Source: Helicobacter suis (GTDB lineage: Bacteria > Campylobacterota > Campylobacteria > Campylobacterales > Helicobacteraceae). From it: 64,000 nt of DNA. Within the stretch, counting starts at the first letter, position 1; each line of letters begins with the position of its first letter. Location: the NCBI RefSeq assembly GCF_902196135.1, contig NZ_CABIKE010000008.1, positions 1 through 64,000 of the forward strand. The letters run 5' to 3'. The notes beneath the pieces were generated by a model that had not been told where the DNA came from, did no database searches, and worked only from the letters and a program-made list of their open reading frames with translations. A program made the translations under genes and the position numbers. This document shows, one piece after another, positions 26,869-35,399 of this stretch.

Positions 26869-28473
26869 ATGTTACAAACCACTAATTTAGGCATGCGCTA
26901 TGCCACTAAAAAGCTCTTTGAAAATGTCAATCTCAAGTTAGACGCGCACAAACGCTATGGACTCATTGGGGCTAATGGAGCGGGCAAGAGTACTTTTTTA
27001 AAGATTTTAGCCGGAGAAATTGAGCCAAGCAGTGGAGAGGTTGTGATAGATGCTGGGCTTAAAAGTGGGGTTTTAGGCCAAGATCAATACGCCTTTGAAA
27101 ATTTTAGCCTTAAAGATGCAGTGCTACTTGGCAATAAAACCCTCTATGAAGCCCTAAAAGAAAAGGAGTATTTGTACAATAGCGCAGATTTAAACGATCC
27201 TGTAATCAACGAGCGCCTTGCCGCACTAGAGATGATCTGTGTGCAGGAGGACCCGCTATATGAGTGCGAGGTGGTGGTAGAAAAGATTTTAGAGGATTTA
27301 GGCATTCCTGCTAGCCGCCATAGCGATCTTATGCAAAGTTTGCCAAGTAGTGATAAATTTAAAATCTTACTTGCTCAAGTGCTTTTTCCTAAACCTGATA
27401 TTTTACTCTTAGATGAACCCACTAACAACCTAGATTTAAACGCCATTGCTTGGTTAGAGGAAAATTTAAAGCGCCATGAGGGCACGATGGTTCTTATCAG
27501 CCACGATCGCCACTTTCTTAACGCCGTTTGCACCCACATTTTAGACTTGGATTTTAATACACTTAGGGAGTTTAGTGGCAATTATGATGATTGGTACATC
27601 GCCTCTACTTTAATTGCCAAACAAAAAGAAGCCGAGCGCAATAAAAAACTCAAGGAAAAAGAGGAACTGGAGCGCTTTATCGCGCGTTTTTCAGCCAATG
27701 CTAGCAAAGCCAGACAAGCCACTAGCCGCCAAAAGCAATTAGAAAAATTAGACATTGAGAGTATCCAAGTTTCTAGTAGGCGCGATCCTAGCATCGTGTT
27801 TAAACCCAGTCGGCTCATTGGCAACGAGGCGCTAGAGTGCACACAGATTTGTAAAAAATATGGGGATTTGGTGGTGCTTGAAAAGGTGAGCCTAAAAATC
27901 GCCCCGCAGGATAAAATCGCACTCATTGGCCCCAATGGGGTAGGTAAAAGTACGCTGTGTAAAATTTTAATCGGGGACTTAGCCCCAGATAGTGGAGAAG
28001 TTACATGGGGAGCGACGGTGCAAAAGGGGTATTTTCCCCAAGATGTGGGCGAAAGCATCTTTGGGGAGGAGAGTTTGTACCAGTGGTTGTTTAATTTTAA
28101 TAAAAAGATAGAAAGTGCGGAGGTGCGCAATGCTTTAGGAAGAATGCTTTTTAGCGGAGCAGAGCAGGAAAAGAGTGTAAGCGCACTAAGTGGAGGCGAG
28201 AAACACCGCATGGTTTTAAGTAAACTGATGTTAGAGAGGGGGAATTTTTTAATTTTAGATGAGCCTACTAATCATTTAGACCTTGAGGCTATCATCGCGC
28301 TAGGCGAGGCGCTTTATAAATTTGAGGGGGCTGTTATTTGTGTAAGCCATGACCGCGAGCTTATTAGCGCCTATGCTAACCGCATTATTGAACTTATGCC
28401 CGGTAAAAAGGGCGCAAAAGTGATTGATTTTAAGGGCAGTTATGAGGAGTATATAGCTAGTCAGGGGATTTGA
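26869..28473 (+). CDS. ABC-F family ATPase (ribosome-associated type)
   Basis: 534 residues with two ATP-binding cassettes and no membrane segment. Walker A boxes are GANGAGKST (about 34-42) and GPNGVGKST (about 353-361). Walker B with DEPTNNLD and DEPTNHLD are at about 183 and 464. The second signature is LSGGEK; the first is degenerate (LPSSDK), as in YbiT-type members. The linker between the cassettes is Lys/Glu-rich. Members of this group act on stalled or idle ribosomes. A TATACT at 26838-26843 and an AGGATT site precede the ATG. It matches the single ABC-F ATPase gene I recall in H. pylori (HP0853). Confidence 0.9.
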   Translation: MLQTTNLGMRYATKKLFENVNLKLDAHKRYGLIGANGAGKSTFLKILAGEIEPSSGEVVIDAGLKSGVLGQDQYAFENFSLKDAVLLGNKTLYEALKEKEYLYNSADLNDPVINERLAALEMICVQEDPLYECEVVVEKILEDLGIPASRHSDLMQSLPSSDKFKILLAQVLFPKPDILLLDEPTNNLDLNAIAWLEENLKRHEGTMVLISHDRHFLNAVCTHILDLDFNTLREFSGNYDDWYIASTLIAKQKEAERNKKLKEKEELERFIARFSANASKARQATSRQKQLEKLDIESIQVSSRRDPSIVFKPSRLIGNEALECTQICKKYGDLVVLEKVSLKIAPQDKIALIGPNGVGKSTLCKILIGDLAPDSGEVTWGATVQKGYFPQDVGESIFGEESLYQWLFNFNKKIESAEVRNALGRMLFSGAEQEKSVSALSGGEKHRMVLSKLMLERGNFLILDEPTNHLDLEAIIALGEALYKFEGAVICVSHDRELISAYANRIIELMPGKKGAKVIDFKGSYEEYIASQGI

Positions 28474-28508
28474 AACTTTTTAGTGTCCGGGCTTGTTTCA
28501 TATTTTTT
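28471..28508 (+). terminator. Possible weak terminator after the ABC-F gene
   Basis: TGAAAC (28471-28476) and GTTTCA (28495-28500) can pair around a loop that contains CCGG, followed directly by TATTTTTT. The stem is short and the loop long, so this is a weak call. Confidence 0.3.
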
Positions 28509-28543
28509 CCTGTGTTCTAAGTGTTCTAATTTTAAGGTGGACG

Positions 28544-29332
28544 ATGCATAAGGTGGGTTTTGCTAGGGATTTTAGAGATTTCTTGGAAAATCTGAAGTGG
28601 TAAATTTGCCAACCCGATCACCAGTGGAAGATCAAAGGATTTATTGATAATGAAAAGCAGTTGTTTTCGATCTCTAATGATACAAAAGTGGTTTCCAAAA
28701 TTTTGGAGATTCACATGTTTCCCTATATTTTAGAGTTTGCTAAGAATTATGGCTTTGAAGTTATTTTACCAAGCCATCAAAATTACTACCCGGATTTGTC
28801 ATTTGTATCTAAGATAAATCCAGAGATCAAATACGCTATTGACTTGAAAACAACCTATCGCAATGAGAAAAACCCCAATTTTTGTAATGGTTTCACCCTA
28901 GGCTCCCATGGGGAATATTTTAGGAATAGGGAATCTTGTAAAAACATCCAATTTCCTTATAAAAGTTATAGTGGGCATTTTTGTTTGGGAATTATTTACG
29001 ACCGCGTAAAAATTAATGAACTAGAGCGTTATAGTCTGCAAGATTTGCAACATATCCCCTCAGTGATTAAAAATTTCACATTATTTTTTGCAGAAAAATA
29101 CAAGATAGCAAGCGACACAAGTGGGAGTGGGAATACAGCCAATATTGGGAGTATTAAAGTTATTGAGAACATTTTGCACGAAGGGGGGATATTTGCAGAA
29201 TGGGGGGAGGAGATTTTTGATGATTATTGGATGAACTATGGACGCATCACTATAACAGACTCTAGAGGGAATCTAAAACCAATTCGTAGCCTTGAAGAAT
29301 ATCTACAATATCGCGGTCTTAAGCCATGCTAA
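28544..29332 (+). pseudogene. EcoRV-like type II restriction endonuclease, interrupted by an in-frame stop
   Basis: The gene should begin at ATG 28544, behind AAGGTGGACG. After 19 codons (ending E-N-L-K-W) there is a TAA at 28601-28603, and the same frame then continues without a break to 29332. The downstream part is plainly related to EcoRV: NYYPDLSF, then AIDLKTTY, placing the catalytic Asp, Asp and Lys at the EcoRV spacing (D-x15-D-x-K; residues 45, 61, 63 counted from TTG 28661). SGSGNTANIGSI and the DYWMNYGR-like end also match. A product restarting at TTG 28661 or ATG 28715 would keep the active site but lose the N-terminal dimerisation segment. Expected target GATATC. Either dead, or translated weakly by restart. 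Confidence 0.85.
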
Positions 29333-30177
29333 GATCTCCACAAAAGATAAGAGTTCCCCCTCTAAAGATTCAAGGTATTAAGTCCAAGATTGTCCCCTAT
29401 ATCAAAGAGCTATTTAGAGCTTGGGATATGTCAGGGATTTATTACGAACCTTTCATGGGAAGTGGTGTGGTTGGGTTTAATTTATCCCCTAAAATAGCAA
29501 TTTTTAGCGACAGCAACCCACATATTATTAATTTTTACAATGCCATTAAAAGAGGTGACCTTACTAAAGATTCAGCGCGTGCATTTTTGATTCAAGAAGG
29601 TAAAAATTTGGAAAAAGAGGGGCAAGAATATTACTTAAAAGTGAGACAGAGATTTAACAAAGGCCAGAATTCCCATGATTTTTTGTTTCTAAACCGCAGC
29701 TGTTTTAATGGATTGATGCGTTTTAATTCTAAAGGGGGCTTCAATGTCCCCTATTGTAAAAAAGATCACCGTTTTACTCCTGCTTACATCACAAAAATCA
29801 CCAACCAAATTGAATGGGTTAGTAGGTGCATTGCACAAAATGACTACACATTCCTCTGTTGTGATTTTACACAGATTTTTAAAAAGGCGCGAGGTGGTGA
29901 CTTTATCTATTGCGATCCCCCCTATATTGGCAGACATACAGACTATTTTAGCTCATGGAGTCATGCACACGAGGAAAAACTCCATGATTTACTTAAACAT
30001 ACACAGGCTAGTTTTCTGCTTTCCACTTGGCATAGCAACGCGTACAGACAGAATCCATATACCCACCACTATCAGGAATACCAAATTAAACTCCTTGATC
30101 ATTTCTATTACTTAGGGGGTAGAGAGGAAAACCGTAGCGCCATTAAAGAGGCCTTGATACAAAGCAAGAACTTCTGA
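29326..30177 (+). CDS. EcoRV-type adenine-N6 DNA methyltransferase (Dam family)
   Basis: 283 residues. It has the alpha-class layout: SAM-binding EPFMGSG (41-47), then the Dam-family segment LNRSCFNGLMRFN...GGFNVPY, then catalytic D-P-P-Y at 197-200. Partner of the EcoRV-like nuclease gene, which it overlaps by seven bases; M.EcoRV methylates the first adenine of GATATC. The frame is intact, so the genome is probably methylated at this site whether or not the nuclease is made. Flanked by housekeeping genes on both sides, consistent with insertion as a unit. Confidence 0.9.
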   Translation: MLRSPQKIRVPPLKIQGIKSKIVPYIKELFRAWDMSGIYYEPFMGSGVVGFNLSPKIAIFSDSNPHIINFYNAIKRGDLTKDSARAFLIQEGKNLEKEGQEYYLKVRQRFNKGQNSHDFLFLNRSCFNGLMRFNSKGGFNVPYCKKDHRFTPAYITKITNQIEWVSRCIAQNDYTFLCCDFTQIFKKARGGDFIYCDPPYIGRHTDYFSSWSHAHEEKLHDLLKHTQASFLLSTWHSNAYRQNPYTHHYQEYQIKLLDHFYYLGGREENRSAIKEALIQSKNF

Positions 30178-30232
30178 TGCGACTTGATTAACTTATTTAA
30201 GTATAAACCGCCGTTTGCCAACTTATAATTAA

Positions 30233-30697
30233 CTAAGAAAACACCTTTATTAAATGAACTAAGATAAGCGCACACAGCCCCCCACAAATCCCGGCTAAAG
30301 CATCATCGCCCACTACCCCTAACCCGCCTTTCACATCGCGATCAATTTTACCAATGAGTGAGGGTTTATAAATATCAAAGACTCTAAAGAAAATAAAGCT
30401 TAAAAGCACGGGCAAAAACCCCCACCCGGCAATAGCCATAGCCATCCACATGCCCACTAGTTCATCAATGACAATATATTTTTCATCATGGGTTTGGGTT
30501 TGTTCCTCATAAATGTCAATTTGCTTAATGGCAATGAGCCCTATTAAGATTGCGCATAAAAAAAGCGTGTTGGCTGAGGCATACAAAAGAGGCAAACCTA
30601 GAAAAAGAGCGACCACACTTCCAGCTGTACCCGGACCCTTTGGGAATTTTCCCGAATAAAAGAGGGTTAAAAAACAGATGCGGTTAAAAAAAGACAT
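30233..30697 (-). CDS. pgpA: Phosphatidylglycerophosphatase A
   Basis: 154 residues. It removes phosphate from phosphatidylglycerophosphate to give phosphatidylglycerol. Family marks are the opening SGKFPKGPGTAGS (about 16-28), the metal-binding DEKYIVIDELVGMW (about 70-83) and the late KPSLIGKIDR...GGLGVVGDDALAG. The active Asp/Glu residues are present. ATG follows AAGGAAAGTAAG on the minus strand; a TACAAT box lies at 30721-30726 (minus). No partner gene. Confidence 0.93.
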   Translation of the reverse strand: MSFFNRICFLTLFYSGKFPKGPGTAGSVVALFLGLPLLYASANTLFLCAILIGLIAIKQIDIYEEQTQTHDEKYIVIDELVGMWMAMAIAGWGFLPVLLSFIFFRVFDIYKPSLIGKIDRDVKGGLGVVGDDALAGICGGLCALILVHLIKVFS

Positions 30698-30720
30698 CTT
30701 ACTTTCCTTAGTTTTTCAAT

Positions 30721-30726
30721 ATTGTA
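30721..30726 (-). promoter_or_regulatory. -10 box for pgpA
   Basis: TACAAT on the minus strand (CGCTACAATATTG), about 25 bases before the pgpA ATG. Confidence 0.45.
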
Positions 30727-30778
30727 GCGCATAGATATAAATTAGGAACTTTTATCCGCGCGCATAAGGATTTTATGC

Positions 30779-30784
30779 TACAAT
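30779..30784 (+). promoter_or_regulatory. -10 box upstream of the 13-G tract
   Basis: TACAAT in TTTTATGCTACAATTCCCCC. A transcript from here would begin near 30791 and include an AAGGA site, ATG 30825, the poly-G run and possibly the chemoreceptor-like gene at 30965. Confidence 0.5.
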
Positions 30785-30824
30785 TCCCCCTTAAATTACC
30801 TGCAACCCAAACTCAAGGACAAAA

Positions 30825-30860
30825 ATGCCAGCACGGACACAACTGGGGGGGGGGGGGTGA
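30825..30860 (+). other. Short open frame with a 13-G contingency tract (off phase)
   Basis: An AAGGACAAAA leader and ATG start a frame reading M-P-A-R-T-Q-L followed by four Gly encoded by the G run (30845-30857, 13 G), then TGA. Adding one G (or removing two) would shift it into a frame that stays open to a TAG at 30944-30946 (about 40 codons in all). Removing one G gives a stop after three more codons. The layout of promoter, ribosome site, ATG and G run is what is seen at the start of phase-variable Helicobacter genes, but no long gene follows in any frame, so the original body may have been lost. Confidence 0.5.
30845..30857. repeat. Poly-G tract of 13 G
   Basis: Mononucleotide run between pgpA and the PAS-PAS chemoreceptor-like gene; it ends 107 bases before that gene's ATG. 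Long enough to slip during replication, so its length should vary among cells. Confidence 0.85.
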
Positions 30861-30964
30861 GATCTAAACCTGCTGCCTTCTTTAGAGAAAAGATAGGCAT
30901 GCTAAGCCTTACTTTCCTCAAAACCTATCCCAATCAAATTAAGTAGCATAGAAAAGGAAAAAGC

Positions 30965-32260
30965 ATGCCATTTTTTAGTAGAAAAGAAAACGAAAGTGCC
31001 CACCTACAAACCATTACTAAACTCACAGAGCAAAACCAATATTTAAATGCTATTAACAACGCTCTTAATCGCTCTATGGTTTTCATTGAATTTGACACTG
31101 AGGGCAAAGTGATTACGGCTAATGAGAACTTTTTAAACGCGATGGGCTATAGCTTAGAGGAAATTAAGGGTAAGCACCATTCAATGTTTTATGATCCTAA
31201 AATGGTGGCTTTACCTGATTATCAAGAAACTTGGGCACAGCTCAGATCAGGGCAATTTAAACATGAAACCTCCAAATGTATAGGTAAAGGTGGAAGAGAG
31301 GTGTTTTTAGAAGCCACCTATAACCCCGTTTTAGACGCTAATGGCAAGGTACTTAAAATTCTTAAAATTGCTACAGATGTTACCGCTAAAGTTGTAGAGT
31401 ATCGCGATTTACAGGCAATCCATAACGCGTGCTTAGCTTCTATGGCTTTGATTGAGTTTGATATGGAGGGCAATATCATAACGGCTAATGAGAATTTTTT
31501 AAAACGAATGGAGTATAGCCTTTCTGAACTTCAGGGCAAACACCACTCCATTTTATGCGATCCTGAATTTGTAAAAACCCAAGAATACAGAAATTTTTGG
31601 AATCGTTTAAAATCCGGGCAATTTACACGAGGCACATTTAAGCGTCTTACTAAATCGGGTAAAGTTGTGTATTTAGAAGCTAGCTATAACCCGGTGTTTA
31701 ATAGAAATGGAGAAATTTATAAATTTATTAAGTTTGCTTGGGATGTTACAGATAGAGAAGAGAAAGCCCACATGGTTATTGATCTGATTAGAGAAAACCA
31801 GCAATTAACCGACCATGGAAATGAAATGATTGAAAAAACGACTTCTAATATCCAAAATGTCGCTAATACCATGAAAAACAATAGCGATTTAGTCAACACC
31901 CTTAGCGCCCAGTCTGACTCCATTTCTACAATCACGCAAACGATTAAAGATGTCGCTGATCAAACAAACTTATTAGCCCTCAATGCTGCAATAGAAGCCG
32001 CGCGCGCGGGCGAACATGGAAGAGGCTTTGCGGTGGTAGCTGATGAGGTGAGAAAACTTGCCGAGCGCACGGGAAAATCTGTAACTGAAATTTCTGCTAT
32101 CATTGGCCAAATCCGCGAGATCACCTCCCAAGTGGTAACTGATATTACCGCTGGTACGCAAGAATCCCAAAAGACTGTGGATCTCTCCTATGAGACTAAA
32201 AATTTAATGGAGAAAATCAAGGCAGCTAGCGATCGAGTCGCGCAAAGAATGGGGGTTTAA
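30965..32260 (+). CDS. Soluble PAS-PAS chemoreceptor-like protein (BdlA/Aer-like)
   Basis: 431 residues and no membrane segment. Two tandem, closely similar PAS domains cover about 40-145 and 160-265; each repeats V/I-x-[14 protein letters not shown], the GKHHS loop and EA-x-YNPV. They are followed by a methyl-accepting signalling domain with the CheA/CheW-contacting tip [23 protein letters not shown] (about 336-358). The C-terminal arm of the coiled coil is short. The PAS-PAS-MCP layout and size match BdlA of Pseudomonas, which controls biofilm dispersal, and redox or energy taxis receptors. The PAS ligand (haem, FAD) cannot be read. AAAAGGAAAAAGC precedes the ATG, with a possible TAGCAT -10 at 30944. 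Confidence 0.83.
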   Translation: MPFFSRKENESAHLQTITKLTEQNQYLNAINNALNRSMVFIEFDTEGKVITANENFLNAMGYSLEEIKGKHHSMFYDPKMVALPDYQETWAQLRSGQFKHETSKCIGKGGREVFLEATYNPVLDANGKVLKILKIATDVTAKVVEYRDLQAIHNACLASMALIEFDMEGNIITANENFLKRMEYSLSELQGKHHSILCDPEFVKTQEYRNFWNRLKSGQFTRGTFKRLTKSGKVVYLEASYNPVFNRNGEIYKFIKFAWDVTDREEKAHMVIDLIRENQQLTDHGNEMIEKTTSNIQNVANTMKNNSDLVNTLSAQSDSISTITQTIKDVADQTNLLALNAAIEAARAGEHGRGFAVVADEVRKLAERTGKSVTEISAIIGQIREITSQVVTDITAGTQESQKTVDLSYETKNLMEKIKAASDRVAQRMGV

Positions 32261-32284
32261 TCCTAATCTTTTCCTCTATCTTTT

Positions 32285-32832
32285 TTAAGCAATAACCACA
32301 CAAGCACGGCCACCGGGTTTTAAAATCTCTCTGTTAAAGAGTTTGTGTAAAAGGGAGCTTTAAGGTTGTGGGTGAAAAACTAAAGTATTGGGCATGACTG
32401 CAATAAATAGATGAGCCACTTTTGGCTTGCTTGCCATGATCCCTGTTAAAAGCGCCATGATAAAATTGTCTACTTTTGAGCGTGAAATATTTAAGCGATC
32501 TTTTAAATACACTAGCTGGGGTAGGGTTTTACTTGAAAAAGCATTTTAATATTAGGGTCTACTTGATGGATGCTAGGTGGGCAAAACGTACTATTTAACT
32601 CTTTTAATCTTTTCAAAACATTGCGTGGTTTTGGCAAATCACTCTTGGCTTTACTCAAACAAAAAGCTAGGGGGCTTAGATCGTTGCCCACACCAACACG
32701 CCCTAGCGAGCAGCCTTCTAAAACACTTGTGCCACGCCCACAGAATAGATCTAAACAATATCCCCGGGTCTTGTATACTTTTCTATAAAATAGTGTGGCA
32801 ACTAGGGGCAAACTAGCTAAATAAGAAGTCTA
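32285..32832 (-). pseudogene. Decayed DNA methyltransferase gene
   Basis: On the minus strand, S-Y-L-A-S-L-P leads into LDLFCGRGTSVLEG and V-G-N-D-L-S-P-L-A-F-C-L-S-K-A-K, the SAM-binding part of a large class of DNA methyltransferases. A stop follows at 32512. In another frame QLVYLKDRLN, FIMALLTGIM and A-V-M-P-N-T (about 32500-32370) continue the enzyme. A third frame gives F-N-R-E-I-L-K-P-G-G-R-A-C-V-V-I-A (about 32335-32285), its C-terminal part. The start is missing, and stops and frame changes run throughout, so no activity is expected. The large gap between the first block and a recognisable catalytic motif suggests internal deletions as well. Confidence 0.7.
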
Positions 32833-32868
32833 GAGTGGATTTTAGAAAATTTCTTATAAGAGAGTTTA

Positions 32869-33054
32869 TCAAAAATCAAAATTACCCTCTTGCCCTTTAT
32901 TCATGCTTGTATACACACTTTGTACATAGGCTTTTCGATCCGGACAGTCCAAGAGCAAACTACACTGTAAACAAGATTTTTTGCCCTTTCTTTCCTGACA
33001 GGCTTGCACTTTTGATAAACAGGTTTCTAGCTTTGTTTCAAATGATTCTGCCAT
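32869..33054 (-). CDS. Small cysteine-rich protein downstream of fbp
   Basis: 61 residues, no signal peptide. Cysteines fall at C-x5-C and then C-x2-C-x5-C (SCLQCSLLLDC), followed by P-D-R-K-A-Y-V-Q-S-V-Y-T-S-M-N-K-G-Q. I have a memory of this short protein as conserved in Campylobacterota, but cannot confirm it here. The Cys arrangement could hold a metal or a cluster. It overlaps the end of fbp by 28 bases on the same strand and is thus translationally coupled to it. Function unknown. Confidence 0.72.
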   Translation of the reverse strand: MAESFETKLETCLSKVQACQERKGKKSCLQCSLLLDCPDRKAYVQSVYTSMNKGQEGNFDF

Positions 33055-33905
33055 GTTGGTAACACCTGCATTTCTACTTTAGAACCTAAAAAACAAGGGC
33101 TTTTGGCATGCAACTCTTCTAAAGAGGTGTTTAAAAGTCTTGTATTCCCATCGCTACCCTCCCCGCCTGCATTTTCTACAATAAAAGCTAAAGGGTAAAC
33201 TTCAAAGAGTTTACGCAACTTGCCTTGTGGCGCATCGTGAGTGGAGGGGTAGCAAAATATCCCCCCCTCCTTAGTTAAAAGGTGGTGGACATCAGCTACC
33301 ATACTCCCACTATAGCGCAAGCGATACCCTTGTTTAAAAAAATGATCTAAAAATGCCTTGTATTCTTGAGTAAAATATTGCCAACTACCACCGGGCGCGA
33401 TGTTTTTACCTTTTTCTTGGAGTTTTAGATCGCCTTTTTTAACCCAGATTTGCTGGTGTTCATCGTATAATTCGTGCTGTACTTGTTGATTCATAGAGAT
33501 CACTAACTCTAATTTAGCCCCATAAAGAATATAAGCAGCCATTTGGACTTTTTGGCCTATTTGTGAGTCTTTAAAACCTAGAGGGGTGCGTGCATATATG
33601 CTAAAAATACTCCCCACCAAAAAATTAGCCCCCACCACACTAGAACCATCTAAAGGATCAAAGGCCACTAAAAACTCTCCTAAATCTTTATAGTGCGCCT
33701 CCTCTCTTTCCTCACTCATCACCCCCCCCACACTTTTTAAACCCATAAGAGTTTCAAAAATAAGCGTATCTAGCGCTAAATCTATGGCTAATTGTCTATC
33801 TGCTGTTGGGTTATACCCTTCTGTATAGCTAGTATCTCCCTTTTTGATAGCCTGATAAATCTTAGGGGCTAAAGAGCGCAGGGCTTGTAAAATCTCTGTT
33901 TGCAT
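33027..33905 (-). CDS. fbp: Class I fructose-1,6-bisphosphatase
   Basis: 292 residues. It hydrolyses fructose 1,6-bisphosphate to fructose 6-phosphate, the committed step of gluconeogenesis, which these bacteria need when growing on amino and organic acids. The metal site is F-D-P-L-D-G-S-S (about 79-86) with the upstream S-E-E-R-E-E; R-Y-S-G-S-M-V-A-D-V-H-H is the substrate-binding segment (about 190-201). Close to gpmI, a second gluconeogenic gene, 14 bases upstream on the same strand. Confidence 0.93.
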   Translation of the reverse strand: MQTEILQALRSLAPKIYQAIKKGDTSYTEGYNPTADRQLAIDLALDTLIFETLMGLKSVGGVMSEEREEAHYKDLGEFLVAFDPLDGSSVVGANFLVGSIFSIYARTPLGFKDSQIGQKVQMAAYILYGAKLELVISMNQQVQHELYDEHQQIWVKKGDLKLQEKGKNIAPGGSWQYFTQEYKAFLDHFFKQGYRLRYSGSMVADVHHLLTKEGGIFCYPSTHDAPQGKLRKLFEVYPLAFIVENAGGEGSDGNTRLLNTSLEELHAKSPCFLGSKVEMQVLPTWQNHLKQS

Positions 33906-33919
33906 ACAATGTCCTTTGG

Positions 33920-35398
33920 TTAAAATAAGGGTGCATCCATTGACTCAGGAATGGGCAAACCCATTAATTTAAGTACACTGGCTGCGACATTATTAAGCCC
34001 TCCATGTTTAACGCGCGTAACACCCTTGCCCATAACAAAACAATACACTTCATTGGTGCTATGATTGGTAAGCATTTGCCCCTCCTTGGTGTGCATTTGC
34101 TCACAATTACCGTGATCGCTAGTTAAAAGCATGGCATAATCTAATTTCTTAGCAAGTTGTATAACCTGTGCTAAGGCTTTATCTAGTGCCTCTATGGCTA
34201 AAACACTGGCCTTAAAATTGCCCGTATGCCCCACCATATCCCCATTGGCAAAATTAACAATGATTAAATCCTTACCCTCTTGCATGCTAGCACACACCGC
34301 ATCAGCTACTTTAAAAGCACTCATTTCAGGGACTAGATCGTAGGTTTTAACCTTAGGGCTAGGGATTAAAATCCGCTCTTCATTTAAAAAGGGAGTTTCA
34401 ATCCCTCCATTGATAAAAAAACTCACATGGGCATATTTTTCCGTCTCAGCGATATGTACTTGGCTAAGATTAGCGCTAGATACAACTTGGGCTAGAGTAT
34501 TTTGAATATCTGGTTTAGAAAAAAGTACAGGGTAGGGAAAATCAGAACTATAAGCCGTCATGGTAGCGATGTAAAGTTTTGGCGCTTCTCTTACAGAATC
34601 TTTAAAGACTTCTAAATCCCCGCCTAAAACCTGAGTGAGCTCACGCATGCGATCGCTTCTAAAATTGATCATAATAACCCCGTCCCCATCAAACATGCCG
34701 CTGTATTCTTTAAAACTCACCGGTTTTATAAATTCATCGCTAATCCCTTGATAATACATCTCTTTGATGTAGCGCTCTGGAGTAAATTCTGTTTTATTGC
34801 CCGCATGGACAATACTCATATAAGCCTTGAAAATACGATCGTAGCGTTTATCGCGATCCATAGCAAAAAAGCGCCCTGAGAGGGTGGCAATCTTAATATT
34901 CTCATTACAAATGGAGAGAATCATGTTTAAGTACTCTAGCGCGCTTTGTGGCAGTACATCACGCCCATCGCTGATGAGATGCAAATATACTTTTTTATCC
35001 AATCTTTCTAAGAGTAAAGCCATGCTCATGAGATGATCAATATGGGCATGCACGCCTCCATCGCTCATTAAACCGATGACATGTACAGTTTGGGTGTGAT
35101 CTGTAATACTCTTTAGCGCTAAATTTTCCTCCATTTTATCTTCTGCAAAAGCCTTAGAAATCTTGACTAAATCTTGATAAAGTACGCGCCCAGCTCCTAT
35201 ACACATATGCCCCACTTCTGAATTACCCATTTGCCCCTCAGGTAAGCCCACACTTAAACCATGTGTTTTAAGTAAGCTATGAGGGATATTAGCAAACATC
35301 CAATCATAGGTAGGTTTTTTAGCATGGAAAAAAGCATTGCCCTCAGATTCAGGGTTATGCCCGACTCCATCGGTGATAATTAGAAGGGTTTTTTGCAT
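33920..35398 (-). CDS. gpmI: Cofactor-independent phosphoglycerate mutase
   Basis: 492 residues. It interconverts 2- and 3-phosphoglycerate with two Mn ions. The catalytic Ser is in [10 protein letters not shown] (about 55-64); metal ligands are in I-I-T-D-G-V-G near the start and in T-S-D-H-G-N-C-E and NHSTNEV near the end. Full length. Two bases separate it from the upstream lysozyme-fold-like gene; this order (HP0973, gpmI) is as in H. pylori. Confidence 0.95.
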   Translation of the reverse strand: MQKTLLIITDGVGHNPESEGNAFFHAKKPTYDWMFANIPHSLLKTHGLSVGLPEGQMGNSEVGHMCIGAGRVLYQDLVKISKAFAEDKMEENLALKSITDHTQTVHVIGLMSDGGVHAHIDHLMSMALLLERLDKKVYLHLISDGRDVLPQSALEYLNMILSICNENIKIATLSGRFFAMDRDKRYDRIFKAYMSIVHAGNKTEFTPERYIKEMYYQGISDEFIKPVSFKEYSGMFDGDGVIMINFRSDRMRELTQVLGGDLEVFKDSVREAPKLYIATMTAYSSDFPYPVLFSKPDIQNTLAQVVSSANLSQVHIAETEKYAHVSFFINGGIETPFLNEERILIPSPKVKTYDLVPEMSAFKVADAVCASMQEGKDLIIVNFANGDMVGHTGNFKASVLAIEALDKALAQVIQLAKKLDYAMLLTSDHGNCEQMHTKEGQMLTNHSTNEVYCFVMGKGVTRVKHGGLNNVAASVLKLMGLPIPESMDAPLF

Positions 35399-35399
35399 T

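Noticed and set aside
27300-27420. Degenerate first ABC signature (LPSSDK instead of LSGGQ) as a sign of decay in the ABC-F protein.
   Set aside because: YbiT-type ABC-F proteins normally have a changed first signature; the rest of the gene is intact.
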